NCBI GenBank assembly: GCA_951799425.1
Contig: OX637410.1
Span: forward strand, 1,922,001-1,986,000
DNA: 64,000 bases
Direction of reading: 5' to 3'
Origin: Ilex aquifolium
Lineage: Eukaryota; Streptophyta; Magnoliopsida; Aquifoliales; Aquifoliaceae
Shown here: one piece after another, positions 21,918-33,265 of the stretch
How the letters are laid out: each line of letters begins with the position of its first letter
Position numbering within the stretch: position 1 is the stretch's first letter
Translations under genes and position numbers: made by a program
Notes under the pieces: generated by a model
Seen by the model: the letters and a program-made list of their open reading frames with translations, nothing else
Database searches by the model: none
What the model was told of the DNA's origin: nothing

Positions 21918-22780
21918 TTAGGGATTAGATCTTACATGGGAATTGTAGGGAAATGGGTACACTAATATTTGATATAGTTAGGTGACATGTGTGGTGACAA
22001 ATGAATTATGTTTATGTCATGAGTTTTGGATGTCATAGAGAGTATTAGTGTATATTGGCTGAGAATGTATGAAAGTAAAAAGGCTTCGAGGTATGATGAT
22101 TTATGATGTTATAACTTTTTTTAGGTTATGTCAATTTTCATTATTTTGCCTGGCCCGTAGTTGCTTTAATTTGTGAAGTCAAAAATGTGTGGTAATTCAA
22201 TTTTGTTGCTTGGAGATAAGGTCAACTGTGGCGTCCTTTATATAATTTTGGTTAGGTGAAATTATTGGAATTGATAGAGATGTTAAGAATTGCAGAAAGA
22301 TTGAAAATTTTGATTTTATCGTGAAAACTTTGAGTTGGATATGTCTTCCATTAGGGTGACTAAGAGACTATAAAATAGTACAATGTTCAAATACAATCAA
22401 TTGGAGGGGCATGGTAAAATGAATAAGTATTTATGTCAATCTTGGAATAAGAGTACAAATTGTGATTTTGCTTCTGAGTGGATTGGAGGTTGTTATATGA
22501 CAATTTATTTGAGGTTATTAATAGTGGTATGGAATTAGTATGAATAGTTAGCTAGTGTTGCTTTGGGTAAAAAAAAAATTTAAATGTTAAGTGTTGACTT
22601 AGTTTTTGTACAATTGGATTTTAAGAATTATTCAGAAAGAATATGATTGGAAGATCGTGGTGCAATAATTAATGAATTATATTAGATGACTTTGCTTGAA
22701 GATTAATTGAGAATGAGATGGTAAACCTTTGAAGGGAAAGAAATATGGGGTAAGGAAATTACTCATTACATGAAAGGGTA
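21918..22780 (+). other. Noncoding leader of TEK-B where gag should be
   Basis: About 860 bp of AT-rich sequence with no gag homology and no zinc knuckle that I can see. Coding similarity restarts near 22780 with the end of gag (RVYAVATLEAS) running into protease. A chromovirus gag needs well over 1 kb, so it has been deleted and/or replaced. Confidence 0.6.
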
Positions 22781-25700
22781 GGCAGAGCCAGACTACTCAG
22801 GGTCGTGTTTATGCAGTGGCCACACTAGAGGCATCTACTTCTGGACCTTCAGTGGTTCGAGGTACATTCCTTGTGTTTAGTTCATGGGCCAGCGTACTGA
22901 TAGACTTGGGTGCATCTCATTCATTCATATCTACCATACTTGCCATGACATTGGGGTTGGATATAGATCGGTTAGATCCATCATTGCATGTTGACAGCCC
23001 AGTTGGGGGTAGTGTGATATTGACGAGGATCTGTAGAGATTGCTTGATAGAGATAGTTGATCGCATCCTTTATTTTGATTTCATTCTGCTTGACATGTCT
23101 GGTTTTGATAATATTTTGGGGATGGATTGGTTGTTTGCTTTTCGGGCAAGTATAGGTTGCTACAGGGGGAGAGTGACAGTGTGTACTCCTGATGGAGATA
23201 GCTTTTATTTCACAGGAGATTGTGGGGATTTCTTAGTTCCACCCTTGTATGACTCGAGGAGTTGGGGAGGTCAGTTACATGTTGGCTAGTTTGGTAGCAG
23301 ATGGGAGTGGGACTATAGAGAGTGTGTTACCACCCGTCGTGGATGAGTTTCCAGATGTCTTCCAGGATGACTTGACTAGTCTACCATCTAGAGGAGAGAT
23401 AGAGTTCACGATAGAGCTTATCCCAGGCACTATGCCTATTTCCATTCCACTTTACCGTATGGCTCCAGTTGAGTTGAGAGAGCTGAAGGAGCAGTTGACT
23501 GATTTGCAGGGTAAGGGTTTTATTCGTCCTAGTACTTCTCTGTGGGGTGCTTCGGCACTATTTGCGAAGAAGAAGGATGAGACATTTCGTTTGTGTGTGG
23601 ACTATAGGAGGCTAAACCGGGTCACTATCAAGAACAAGTACCCGTTGTCGAGGATAGATGACTTGTTTGATCAGCTTAGGGGTTCAAGATGTTTCTCGAA
23701 GATTGATCTTAGATCGGGGTATCATCAGTTGAGAGTACGGGAGGAGGATGTGGCAAAGACAGCTTTTTCGCACTCGTTATGGCCATTATGAATTCGTGGT
23801 TATGCCATTCGGTGTGACGAATGCCCCGACAGCATTCATGGACTTGATGCATCGCATTTTTAGTCCTTATTTAGATCAGTTTGTTGTGGTGTTTGGTGAT
23901 GATATTTTGATTTATTCACCTTCTGAGGATGAGCATGCCTTTCACCTACGGACTGTGTTATAGATTTTGAGGGAACACCGTTTATTTGCTAAGTTCTCAA
24001 AGTGTGAGTTTTGGCTTCAGGAGGTGCAGTTTCTAGGCCATGTTGTGTCAGGTAGTGGGGTATCTGTGGATCCTTCTAAGATTGACGCTGTTATGAGTTG
24101 GGAGAGGCTGAAGAGTGTGTTTGAGATTCGGAGTTTCTTGGGATTGGCAGGGTACTACCGTCGGTTTGTGGAGGGGTTTTCTCATCTTGCGGCACCGATG
24201 ACTCGTCTGACGCGCAAGGGCATTAGATTTGAGTGGACAGATGACTGTGAGCATTCATTTCAGGAGCTGAAGAAGCGGCTGACTTCAGCACCTGTCCTAA
24301 TTATACCTAAGGGAGGTATTGGCTATACTGTTTATTGTGACGCTTCACGAGAGGGATTAGGCTGTGTGTTGATGCATGAGGCTAGAGTGGTAGCCTATAG
24401 TTCTCGTCAATTGAAGAATCATGAGTAGAACTACCCCACACATGATTTGGAGTTAGTTGTCGTCATTTTTGCACTTAAGAGTTAGTGACACTACTTATAT
24501 GGGGAGAGGTTCGAGGTGTTCTCAGATCACAAGAGCCTCAGATACATCTTCACGTAGAAGGACTTGAACCTTCGGCAGAGGAGATGTATGGAGTATATGG
24601 AGGACTATGACTTTGACCTTCAGTACCTTCCTAGGAAGGCCAATGTCGTAGCAGATGCACTTGGTAGGAGACCTAGGAGCACTGTAGCTAGCATTGCTAT
24701 TAGGGAGTGGACGATGATGGGAGACATCGGTGAGTTTGACTTAGACCTTGCCGAGTCTGAGGGACACGCCACGCTAGTCAGTGTTTGTGCCCAGCCTACA
24801 CAGTTGAGCAGGGTTATTGAGGCACAGTTACAGGACACAGAAGCAGGGCAGATTCGAGCACGAGTTGCAAGTGCCGAGGGCGTTGAGGGATGGACAGTTC
24901 ATTCTGACGTTTGCCTAAGGTATATGGGTAGAGTCTTTGTTCTAGAGTCTCTTAGGGCTGATGTCCTTAGAGATTTCCATCATTCACACCTAGCAGTACA
25001 CCCAGGGGGCACTAAGATGTACCATGATTTATGCTGCCAGTATTGGTGGACGGGGATGAAGGGGGATGTGGTGCAGTTTGTATCGAGGTGTCTCACGTGT
25101 CAGCAGGTTAAGGCTGAGCACCAGAGACCTGGGGGGTTGTTACAACCATTGCCAGTGGCCGAGTGGAAGTGGGATTTTGTTACCATGGATTTTGTGATGG
25201 GTCTTCCGAAGTGACCCAGAGGTCACGATACAGTTTGGGTTGTTGTTGACAGGTTGACGAAGTCTGCACATTTCCTACCGATTAGAGCAACTGTTTAAGA
25301 GGATGTTCTCAGTAGGTTGTATATCCGAGAGATAGTACGACTACATGGGATTCCTGTTTCCATTGTTTCAGACAGAGACCCACGTTTCACTGCACGATTT
25401 TGGCAGGGTCTTTAGACAGCCTTAGGGACTCAGCTACTATTTAGTACTACTTTTCACCCTCAGACTGATGGCCAGTCATAGCGTACTATTCAGATTCTTG
25501 AGGACATGCTTAGAGCATGTGTTATGGACTTAAGGGGTAGCTGGGAAGATCACCTTGCTTTAGTAGAGTTAGCCTACAACAACATCTATCAGTCTAGTAT
25601 TGAGATGACACCTTTTGAGGCGTTGTATGGTAGGCCGTGTCGTTCACCGGTATGTTGGACTGAGGTAGGGGAGACAGCTGTTTTAGGGCCTGACATAGTC

Positions 25701-26261
25701 CATGAGACCATAGACAAGATACAGGTGATTAGACAGCTTATGTTGACAGCACAGAGCCGCCAGAAGAGCTATGCAGATAAGAGCCGGAGACCTCTATCAT
25801 TTGATGTTGGGGGACATGTGTTCCTCAAGGTAGCCCCACGGTGGGGATTGAGGAGATTCGAGCGTAACGAAAAACTATCGCCGGGGTTTATAAGACCATT
25901 TGAGATCCTTCGGAAGGTTGGTGAGGTGGCCTATAAGCTAGCATTACTGCCACAGCTATCTGGGGTTCATGACGTCTTTCATGTGTCGATGTTGAGGAAG
26001 TACGAGTCTGACCCTTCACATGTGTTAGATTGGGTAGATCTTCAAGTGGAGGGCGATGTTTCTTATGATGAGAGGCCAGTGGAGGTATTGGACTCGAGGG
26101 ACCAGGTTTTGCGGGGCAAGACCATCCCTTTGGTCAAGGTTCTTTGGAACCATCACGGGGTCGAGGAGGCTACTTGGTAGCGTGAGGCTGAAGTCCGCGC
26201 TAGGTATCTAGAGTTGTTTATTCATAGACGTACATTTCTAAATTTCGGGACGAAATTTCTT
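22781..26261 (+). pseudogene. TEK-B pol (protease to chromodomain), broken
   Basis: Protease has DLGASHSFIS (the usual DSGAS is changed at the second residue), then a frame change near 23250. Reverse transcriptase runs from [12 protein letters not shown] through VDYRRLN, then a one-base T insertion near 23765, and then FGDDILIYS in place of the usual FVDD. RNase H and the HHCC integrase finger (about 24975-25110) follow, then the integrase core and GPF module. The chromodomain-like end is LVKVLWNHHGVEEATW. In-frame stops include 23961, 24426, 24483, 24486, 24555, 25212, 25296, 25413, 25479 and 26178. Homology continues through each, so these are point changes. Confidence 0.9.
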
Positions 26262-26275
26262 TAAGGGGGGAAGGA

Positions 26276-28446
26276 TGTAGAGATCTGAAAAATGAGGATA
26301 AATTTTTCGTTTTGTCGGTAGGGCACTATTCATGCACCATTTGCCGGTAGGGCACTACATATGCATCATTTAGGTATAAGTCATGTTTATGAGCATAATT
26401 TGAGTATGTCATAGAAGAAAAACATGCTTAGAATGTTAAAATACACCTACTGTGTGAATTTGAGCCTAAACGGAAATAGTTTCAAAAATTAGACAAAAAG
26501 TGCATCCCAGGTAGCCCAAGTGGGACCGGCCAAACCCGGCCACAAGCAAAAATATATTTTTTTTAAAATTTTCATTTAAAATAATTTTAAGAACTTTGGT
26601 TAAAATAAAATGTCAAATTGAGGCGTTTCGGGACGGATTGTAGTGTAACGGGGTCTCGGATTCATCAAGGGCAAAAGGGTCATTTTTCACCTTTGCCACT
26701 CCACTATAAATACAGCCCCTTTAGTGTAAAAATATCAGTTTTTGGGCTGGGAATGGGCAGTACACATTCTTGGAGGAAAAATGAAGAAAAACCGTAGGTT
26801 CTTCAAGGTTCAAGCCACCAAAACTCATTCCTAGGCCAAGATTCTTGCAAGACTTCCTTCTAAGAAGTTATTCCTCTCAACAAGAGCTATACTCTCACCA
26901 ATCAGTTCGGCAATAAAGCGAACACAACTCCCTTGGTTTGAGAAAAACCATTTTAGGTATGATATTTTGCTAAGTTGGGAATAGATTTAAGTTTTCTTGC
27001 CTTTCTATGTGTTGATTGAATGATTTAGGTGTTTACTGGATGTTAGAAAATAATTTAGTTGGTAGTTGCTTTGAAAATTTAGAGTTAGTGGTTTAAGTAC
27101 TTTTGTGTTCTTTGAGTTTCTTGACAATTTGTTACTATGATAAAGGTGTATATTGCTTATGTGTTGGATTATTATATTCTAGCTTATGTTCATGTAGAGA
27201 AACTCTTGTGGTTTGAGAATTATGATTTATTCCATGAGTTGGTAGTTTGTGAATTTGTAGTTTCTTTGAGAAATTGTAAAAATAATGAACATGAAACTTG
27301 ATCATATGTTTAATCCATTGAATGGTGCTTCACATTCATATAGATAAAGTGTTGTGAATTTGAAGTTAAGCTTTACTTTATGAATGAGGCATATTTTAAG
27401 TTATACGCCACGTGTTTGATGAAATGTTCCATAGAATTTACATTGAGAAAAATCATGGCATCTTGGCATACATAAATCCTTGGAAACATAGTGTGGGTTG
27501 AGCACTTGGTGCTATGCATTATAAGGGTGTAGATCCTCTGGTGAAAAACCCAAAATCTGGCCAATGACAGTACTCGCGGGCTGACGGGGGCGGACCGTGA
27601 AGTGAGACATGGGTGGCATAGAGTTTCATGTGTGTGTCATGCATATTGACATTTCATAGCATTGAGGGATTACGGGGTTGTAGCTTTTAAAATGTACACT
27701 TGCACATGCCACGCCTTAAATTTGTTCCTAGCATTAATATTTTGTCATACTAGCAGTTGAGCTGACCCATTCATGGGATATCATATTACAGATGAGACTC
27801 CCGGTACTTGAGACTTGAGGAAGTCTTAAAGGAAGGAGAGGAAAGAGACTTGAATGGATATTTGGCCCTTGGGACATATTTTGTATGTATGGGCATAAGC
27901 CCAAATGACTTGTATTTCAGTTTGGAAAAGTAGTGGATTATAAGTCTTGGACCATTTTAAAGTGTAAGAGTGTAAACCCAATTGATATTTGGGATGTCTT
28001 TATCTAATGAGTATCATATGTGTATATTGGGACAATTAGATGTGTATGTTGAGAACAAGGGATGTATATTTAATTTACATGGGTTGTGGCCACTGAGTGA
28101 GGGTGGGTTGTTATATACTTATGCATATGAAATATTGTGATTATTAGGTCGGAAAAAGGCTTGGAAAACAAAGGTTATGTCGAAATTTTATGAAAAATTA
28201 AAAGACTTGTTAAGTGTGTAAAACAACTTTTAAATAGGTGGGAAGGTTGTCAAAAGGGGAGGCTTAGAAATCTTGAAGAAATAGGCTAAAAATGGAAGGA
28301 AAGTGGCTTGAAAAACTTTGGAAAAAAAAATGGAAAAACAGAGGAAATGAATGAAAAATCAATTTATCCAACCTAATAACCTTTCATTTACTTTTCTTCT
28401 TCCTTTTCACTCACTCCCCGGGTTTGTGGAAATTCGGGGCGTGACA
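26276..28446 (+). repeat. TEK-B 3' LTR
   Basis: 2171 bp. It is preceded by a polypurine tract (TTTAAGGGGGGAAGGA, about 26260-26275) after the conserved chromovirus motif TTTCGGGACGAAATTTC. It holds a 31-bp tandem duplication (GGTAGGGCACTA, twice by 26360) and 342 bp at 27775-28116 missing from the 5' copy. Confidence 0.9.
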
Positions 28447-28451
28447 TCACA

Positions 28452-31400
28452 CCTCAGGCTGAGCCAGTGGATCAGTCAGTTATTCAGGGTACATTTCTAC
28501 TCTCTCGCTTATGGGCTAGGGTGTTATTTTACTCTGGTGCATCGCATTCATTCATTTCTGCATCATGTGTGAGGGATTTGGCTTAGAGGTTGATACCTTG
28601 GAAGAGCCATTGTATGTGAACTCACCCCTAGGAGCTAGGGTGTGTGTTGATCAGATATGTCGGGTTGTGAGTTAGAGATCTCGGGGGTTCTACTCATCGT
28701 AAACCTTAGGGTCATGGACATGTCGGAGTTTGATGTCATCCTTGGGATGGATTTGTTGGCGGCTCATCGGGTCCTCATCGATTGTGATCGAAAGAGGGTA
28801 ACTGCCTACACACCGGATGGTGTTTGTTTCAAGTTTCAGGGGGAGAAGCACGATGCTTTGCCCCAATCCATGTATGATTCTCGATGGCACAGACAGTTGA
28901 TGGGTTGGCTTGCTAGCCTTACCCTGGAGGACGAGGCGAGACAGGATTTAGGTCTACTTCGGGTGGTTGTTGAGTTTGAGGATGTTTTTCCGGATGAACT
29001 ACCAGGATTACCTCCACATAGGGATGTCGACTGCACCATTGAGTTACATCCTAGTGCATCCCATATTTCTATGACCCCACATAGGATGGCGCCAGCTGAG
29101 TTGCAAGAACTCAAGGTCCAATTACAAGAATTGTTGGACAAGGGCTTTATTAGACCGAACACTTCACCCTGGGGCGCACCGGTATTGTTTGCCAAGAAGA
29201 AGGATAAGACCCTTCGTTTGTGTATAGACTATCGACAATTGAACTGGGTCACCATCAAGAATAGGTACCCCTTGTCGAGGATTGATGATCTGTTTGACCA
29301 GCTGAGGGGAGCGTGGGTCTACTCCAAGATAGATCTCCGCATGGGCTACCATCAGTTGAGGATCAAGGAGCCAGATATCCCTAAGACGGCGTTCAGAACG
29401 CGGTATGGGCATTTCGAGTTCACTGTGATGCCTTTTAGATTGACGAATGCCTCGGCAGCATTCATGGATCTCATGCATAGGGTGTTTCAACCCTATTTAG
29501 ATCAGTTCATCGTGGTGTTTGTTGATGACATCCTGATCTACTCCAAGTCTGAGGAGGAGCACGAGGGTTACTTGAGGGTCATTTTTCAGACCTTGAGGGA
29601 CCATCAGTTGTACGCCAAGTTCAGCAAATGTGAGTTTTGGCTTATGGAGGTGAAATTCTTGGGACACGTGGTGTCGGCTTCGGGTGTGTCCATTGACCCG
29701 GAGAAGGTTGAGGCGGTTATGAGTTGGGAAAGGCCAAAGTCAGTCTTTGAGATACGTAGTTTCTTGGGATTGGCGGGGTATTACAGGAGGTTCATTGAAG
29801 ACTTCTCCCAACTAGCTGCACCTATGACTAGATTGACCCGGAAGGAGGTCAAGTTTGAGTGGAATGACTCGTGTGAGAGAGCATTCCAAGAGTTGAAGGG
29901 AAGGCTTACCTCAACTCCTCTTTTGATAGTCCCAGAGAGAGGACAAAGGTACACGGTGTATTGTGATGCCTCCAAGGACGGACTTGGTTGTGTTTTGATG
30001 CAGTCCGGGAGGGTGGTGGCTTATGGTTCTCGACAATTTAAGAACCACGAGCAAAATTACCCCATGCATGATATGGAGTTGGCGGCCATAGTCTTTGCCT
30101 TGAAGGCTTGCCGCCACTATCTATATCGTGAGCAGTTCGAGGTGTTTTCGGACCACAAAATTATGAAATACATCTTCACTCAGCGAGACCTCAACATGAG
30201 GCAGCATAGGTGGATGGAGTACCTGGAGGACTATGACTTCACCTTGCATTACCATCCCGGTAAGGCAAATGTGGTGGCTAATGCACTTAGCCGGAAGTCA
30301 TGGGGAGTTGTGGTTAGTGTGGCTTCCCGAGAGTGGCGGATACTTGAGATTGTGACAGTTTGGGCTACATTATCAGGGTCAGACTCAGGGTGTTTTACAA
30401 AGCTTGGTGGCTACGCCTTCCCTACTGAGCAGGGTGATTGAGTCCCAGGGGCAAGACCCAGAGTTTTCGTCCTTCAAGGACCGAGTGCAGGCGGATATCG
30501 GTGACGAGGGCTGGACCATTCACTCAGATGGAAGTCTTCGATACAGGGGAAGAGTTGTGGTTTCCCAGTCTGCGGATTTGAGAGAGGAGATTCTTAGGGA
30601 GTTCTATTGCTCCCATTTTGTGGTTGATCCAGGTGGCACGAAGATGTACCACGATCTTTGTCACCAATACTATTGGAGCGGGATGAAGAGACACGTCGGG
30701 GACTTTGTTAGTCGTTGTCTCACGTGTCAGCATGTTAAGGCTGAGCACCAGAGACTAGCATGGTTGTTCCAGCCTTTGGAGGTGGCTGAGTGGAAGTGGG
30801 AGCACGTCACGATGGATTTTATGACTCACTTGCCACGGACATCGCGGGAACATGACGCGGTGTGAATGATAGTGGATCGGCTTACAAAGTTGGCACACGT
30901 TTTGGCTGTGCGGATGACCTTCACACTGGAGGAATTCTGCAGATGGTATATATGGGAGATAGCCCGGTTGCATGGAGTGCCCGTTTCTATAGTATCGGAT
31001 CGGGATCCCAGGTTCACGGCCCATTTTTGGGTGAGTTTTCAGTGGGCCATGGGGACACAGTTGATGATGAGCACGGCTTTTCATCCCCAGACGGAAGGTC
31101 AGTCGGAGAGGATCATGTAGATTTTAGAGGACATGCTACGGGCATGCGTCCTAGACCTCAAAGGTAGCTGGGAAAAGCATTTACCCTTAGTGGAGTTCGC
31201 CTACAACAATAGTTATCAAGCGAGCATTTAGATGGCACCCTATGAGGCACTATATGGGAGGCCTTGTCGTTCTCCGGTGTGTTGGACGGAGGTGGGAGAG
31301 AGACCCTCTACGGGTCCGGATTTGATTAGAGACACCTCAGAGAATGTGGACCTGATACGGAAACGTCTTCTTACGGCTTAGAGCCAACAGAAGAGCTATG

Positions 31401-31889
31401 TTGACAGACGGCGGCGACCTCTGGAATTTGAGGTTGGTGATCATGTATTCTTGAAGGTGATGCCTAAGAGGGGAGTGGTCAGATTTGGAAAAATAAGAAA
31501 AGTTGTCGCCGAGGTTTATCGGGCCATTCGAGGTACTCGAGAGGGTGGGTACAGTGGATTACCGGTTGGCGTTGCCGCCGAATTTATCGGGTGTTCACGC
31601 GGTGTTCCATGTCTCTATGCTCAGGAAGTATACTCCAGATCCGACACATGTGGTGGATTGGGGTGATTTGATTGTTGATGTGGATGTGACCTTCGAGAAA
31701 GGACCAGTACGTATCATGGATAGCCGGGAGCAAGTTTTGCGAGGCAAAACTGTGAGGCTAGTGAAGGTGTTATGGCAGCACCGAGGTGTGGAGGAAGCGA
31801 CATGGGAGCGCGAGGACACTATACGTACCAACTATCTATTTTTGTTCGATGATGGAGGTACGTTACAATGGTCAATTATCATTACATGA
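28452..31889 (+). pseudogene. TEK-A protease to chromodomain, broken
   Basis: Coding resumes right after the TEK-B target duplication. In protease the catalytic Asp is replaced by Tyr (YSGASHSFIS, codon at 28530). At least two frame changes lie between 28575 and 28660. A long open stretch (28657-30441) then covers the rest of protease, reverse transcriptase (FVDD at 29518-29529) and RNase H; the usual VADALSRK has become VANALSRK. A frameshift near 30355 leads into integrase with an HHCC finger (about 30610-30735). Stops follow at 30863, 31118 and four further sites to 31380, plus a frame change near 31495. The end is a chromodomain-like module (LVKVLWQHRGVEEATWE). Confidence 0.9.
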
Positions 31890-31949
31890 CTGTTACATAT
31901 GCATGTGAGTGTATGTGCATGTGTGTGTAAATTTCGGGGACGAAATTCT

Positions 31950-31965
31950 TTTAAGGGGGGAAGAA
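31950..31965 (+). other. TEK-A polypurine tract
   Basis: TTTAAGGGGGGAAGAA directly before TGTAAAAATC, preceded by the conserved TTTCGGGGACGAAATT chromovirus motif. Confidence 0.88.
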
Positions 31966-33265
31966 TGTAAAAATCGGGTAAATTTGAACTTTTATGAAAA
32001 ATGGGCAAAACGGTAATTTGACACTACGGTACGAGTTACAAACCTGAATTTTTCTAGAGCTCGGATGACGAAACGGACCTCGCCTTTGGATTCGTCTCAC
32101 GAAATCTAGCAACCCTGTCAATTTTCATCGAATTCCGAGATAGTCAGATTTTTCGCGTTTTACGAGGCAGTTGGGTCTCGGGTGACCCAAAAACGAATTT
32201 TTGAATAAAATTTTGAAATTTGAAAAATAATTTAAAGAAATTTGAAATAAAAAATATTTTGAACTTGAGCAGGACGAAATTTATTCGTTTCGGGGCGAAA
32301 ACGGACGCAGGAAAAAGAGGCCATGTGGCGCGATGAGGACCAAGTATTTAGGGGGTATAAAAAGGGGAGAAATATCATATTTCTCCCCATTTGGTCTGCT
32401 AGTTCTCACGTTGGGGAGGAAGAGAGGGAAAAAGGGAAAAAGGGAAAGTTCTCCACCTTCTCTCTACGATCTACGGAGATTGGGTGCTCAAATCAATGTG
32501 AGCCAAAAGGAAAAGTTGTTCCTCTCGTCGAGGGCTACACGGCTATATCAAAAAGTGCGGGTTTTTACCGAAGTTCAAGGAACGATATTTTTGGAAGCTA
32601 GGGCTTTGGGCTAGAAGCGGGTTCTTGGAGCTTCCTACGATTGTTTTTTACGCTTCAAGAGTTAGGGTTTTCTCCCTAATTAGGTTTATTTCCAACCTAG
32701 GGTGAATATATGGAATGGGTAGGTTGTTAGAAATTATTAACAATTGCCTATTGTGATGAAATGGGTATTGGAAATGAATATAAATTAATCCTAGTGTGAA
32801 TTGATAATTAGAAATTGCTAAGCATGTAATTTCTTGGACAAATGTGATGTGTTAGCATGTTATGTGTTTACATGATGCCTTAATGATTTTAGTGTGTTGA
32901 TATCATGATTATGTGATAACATGCTTGGAAATTGTGTTGTACGAAATGTTGATATATACATACTTGTGATTTTTTTGTTGGGTATAAATTGACATGGAGT
33001 ATGTTGATGTGTGGTTAATTGGGCCATATAGCATTTATAGCATATTGGACATGATTGTTGTATTGCAAATGTACATTACATTGCATTATGCACGGAGGCA
33101 TCACATTCATGAACATTGAGCATGAGTGGGGGTGTGTATGCATGGTTGTAATCAAACACCACATATGGTGAATGATAGGTGGACTCGGGAAGGTTGGATT
33201 GAAGATCCGACTAAGTCGCACGGTTTGCATGGTAAATATGGTCAGGGTTAGCAAGAAGGGCTAGA
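31966..33265 (+). repeat. TEK-A 3' LTR, truncated
   Basis: It matches the first 1.3 kb of the 5' LTR up to GGGCTAGA, then stops. About 1240 bp of the LTR, including the minisatellite and the end, are missing. The TATA-like box is TATAAAAA at 32356. Confidence 0.88.

Larger units (their letters stand above)
20104..28446 (+). mobile_element. TEK-B: chromovirus nested in TEK-A
   Basis: The ends are TGTAGAG and CGTGACA, flanked by TCACA at 20099-20103 and 28447-28451. Length is 8343 bp. It has two LTRs, an initiator-Met primer site, protease to integrase coding and a polypurine tract, but almost no gag. It interrupts TEK-A between the gag knuckle and protease. Its pol has many stops, mostly where C to T or G to A changes would convert Gln, Arg or Trp codons. 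Confidence 0.93.
16061..33265 (+). mobile_element. TEK-A: Tekay/Del-type chromovirus, 3' truncated
   Basis: It starts TGTAAAAATC. A 5' LTR of 2533 bp, an initiator-Met primer site, gag, protease, reverse transcriptase, RNase H, integrase, a C-terminal chromodomain, a polypurine tract and 1300 bp of the 3' LTR are present. TEK-B is nested at 20104-28446. The 3' LTR stops at about 33265, where an unrelated minus-strand gene relic begins. No target duplication can therefore be checked; the 5' flank is GGATG. Many stops and frameshifts make it inactive. Confidence 0.9.
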
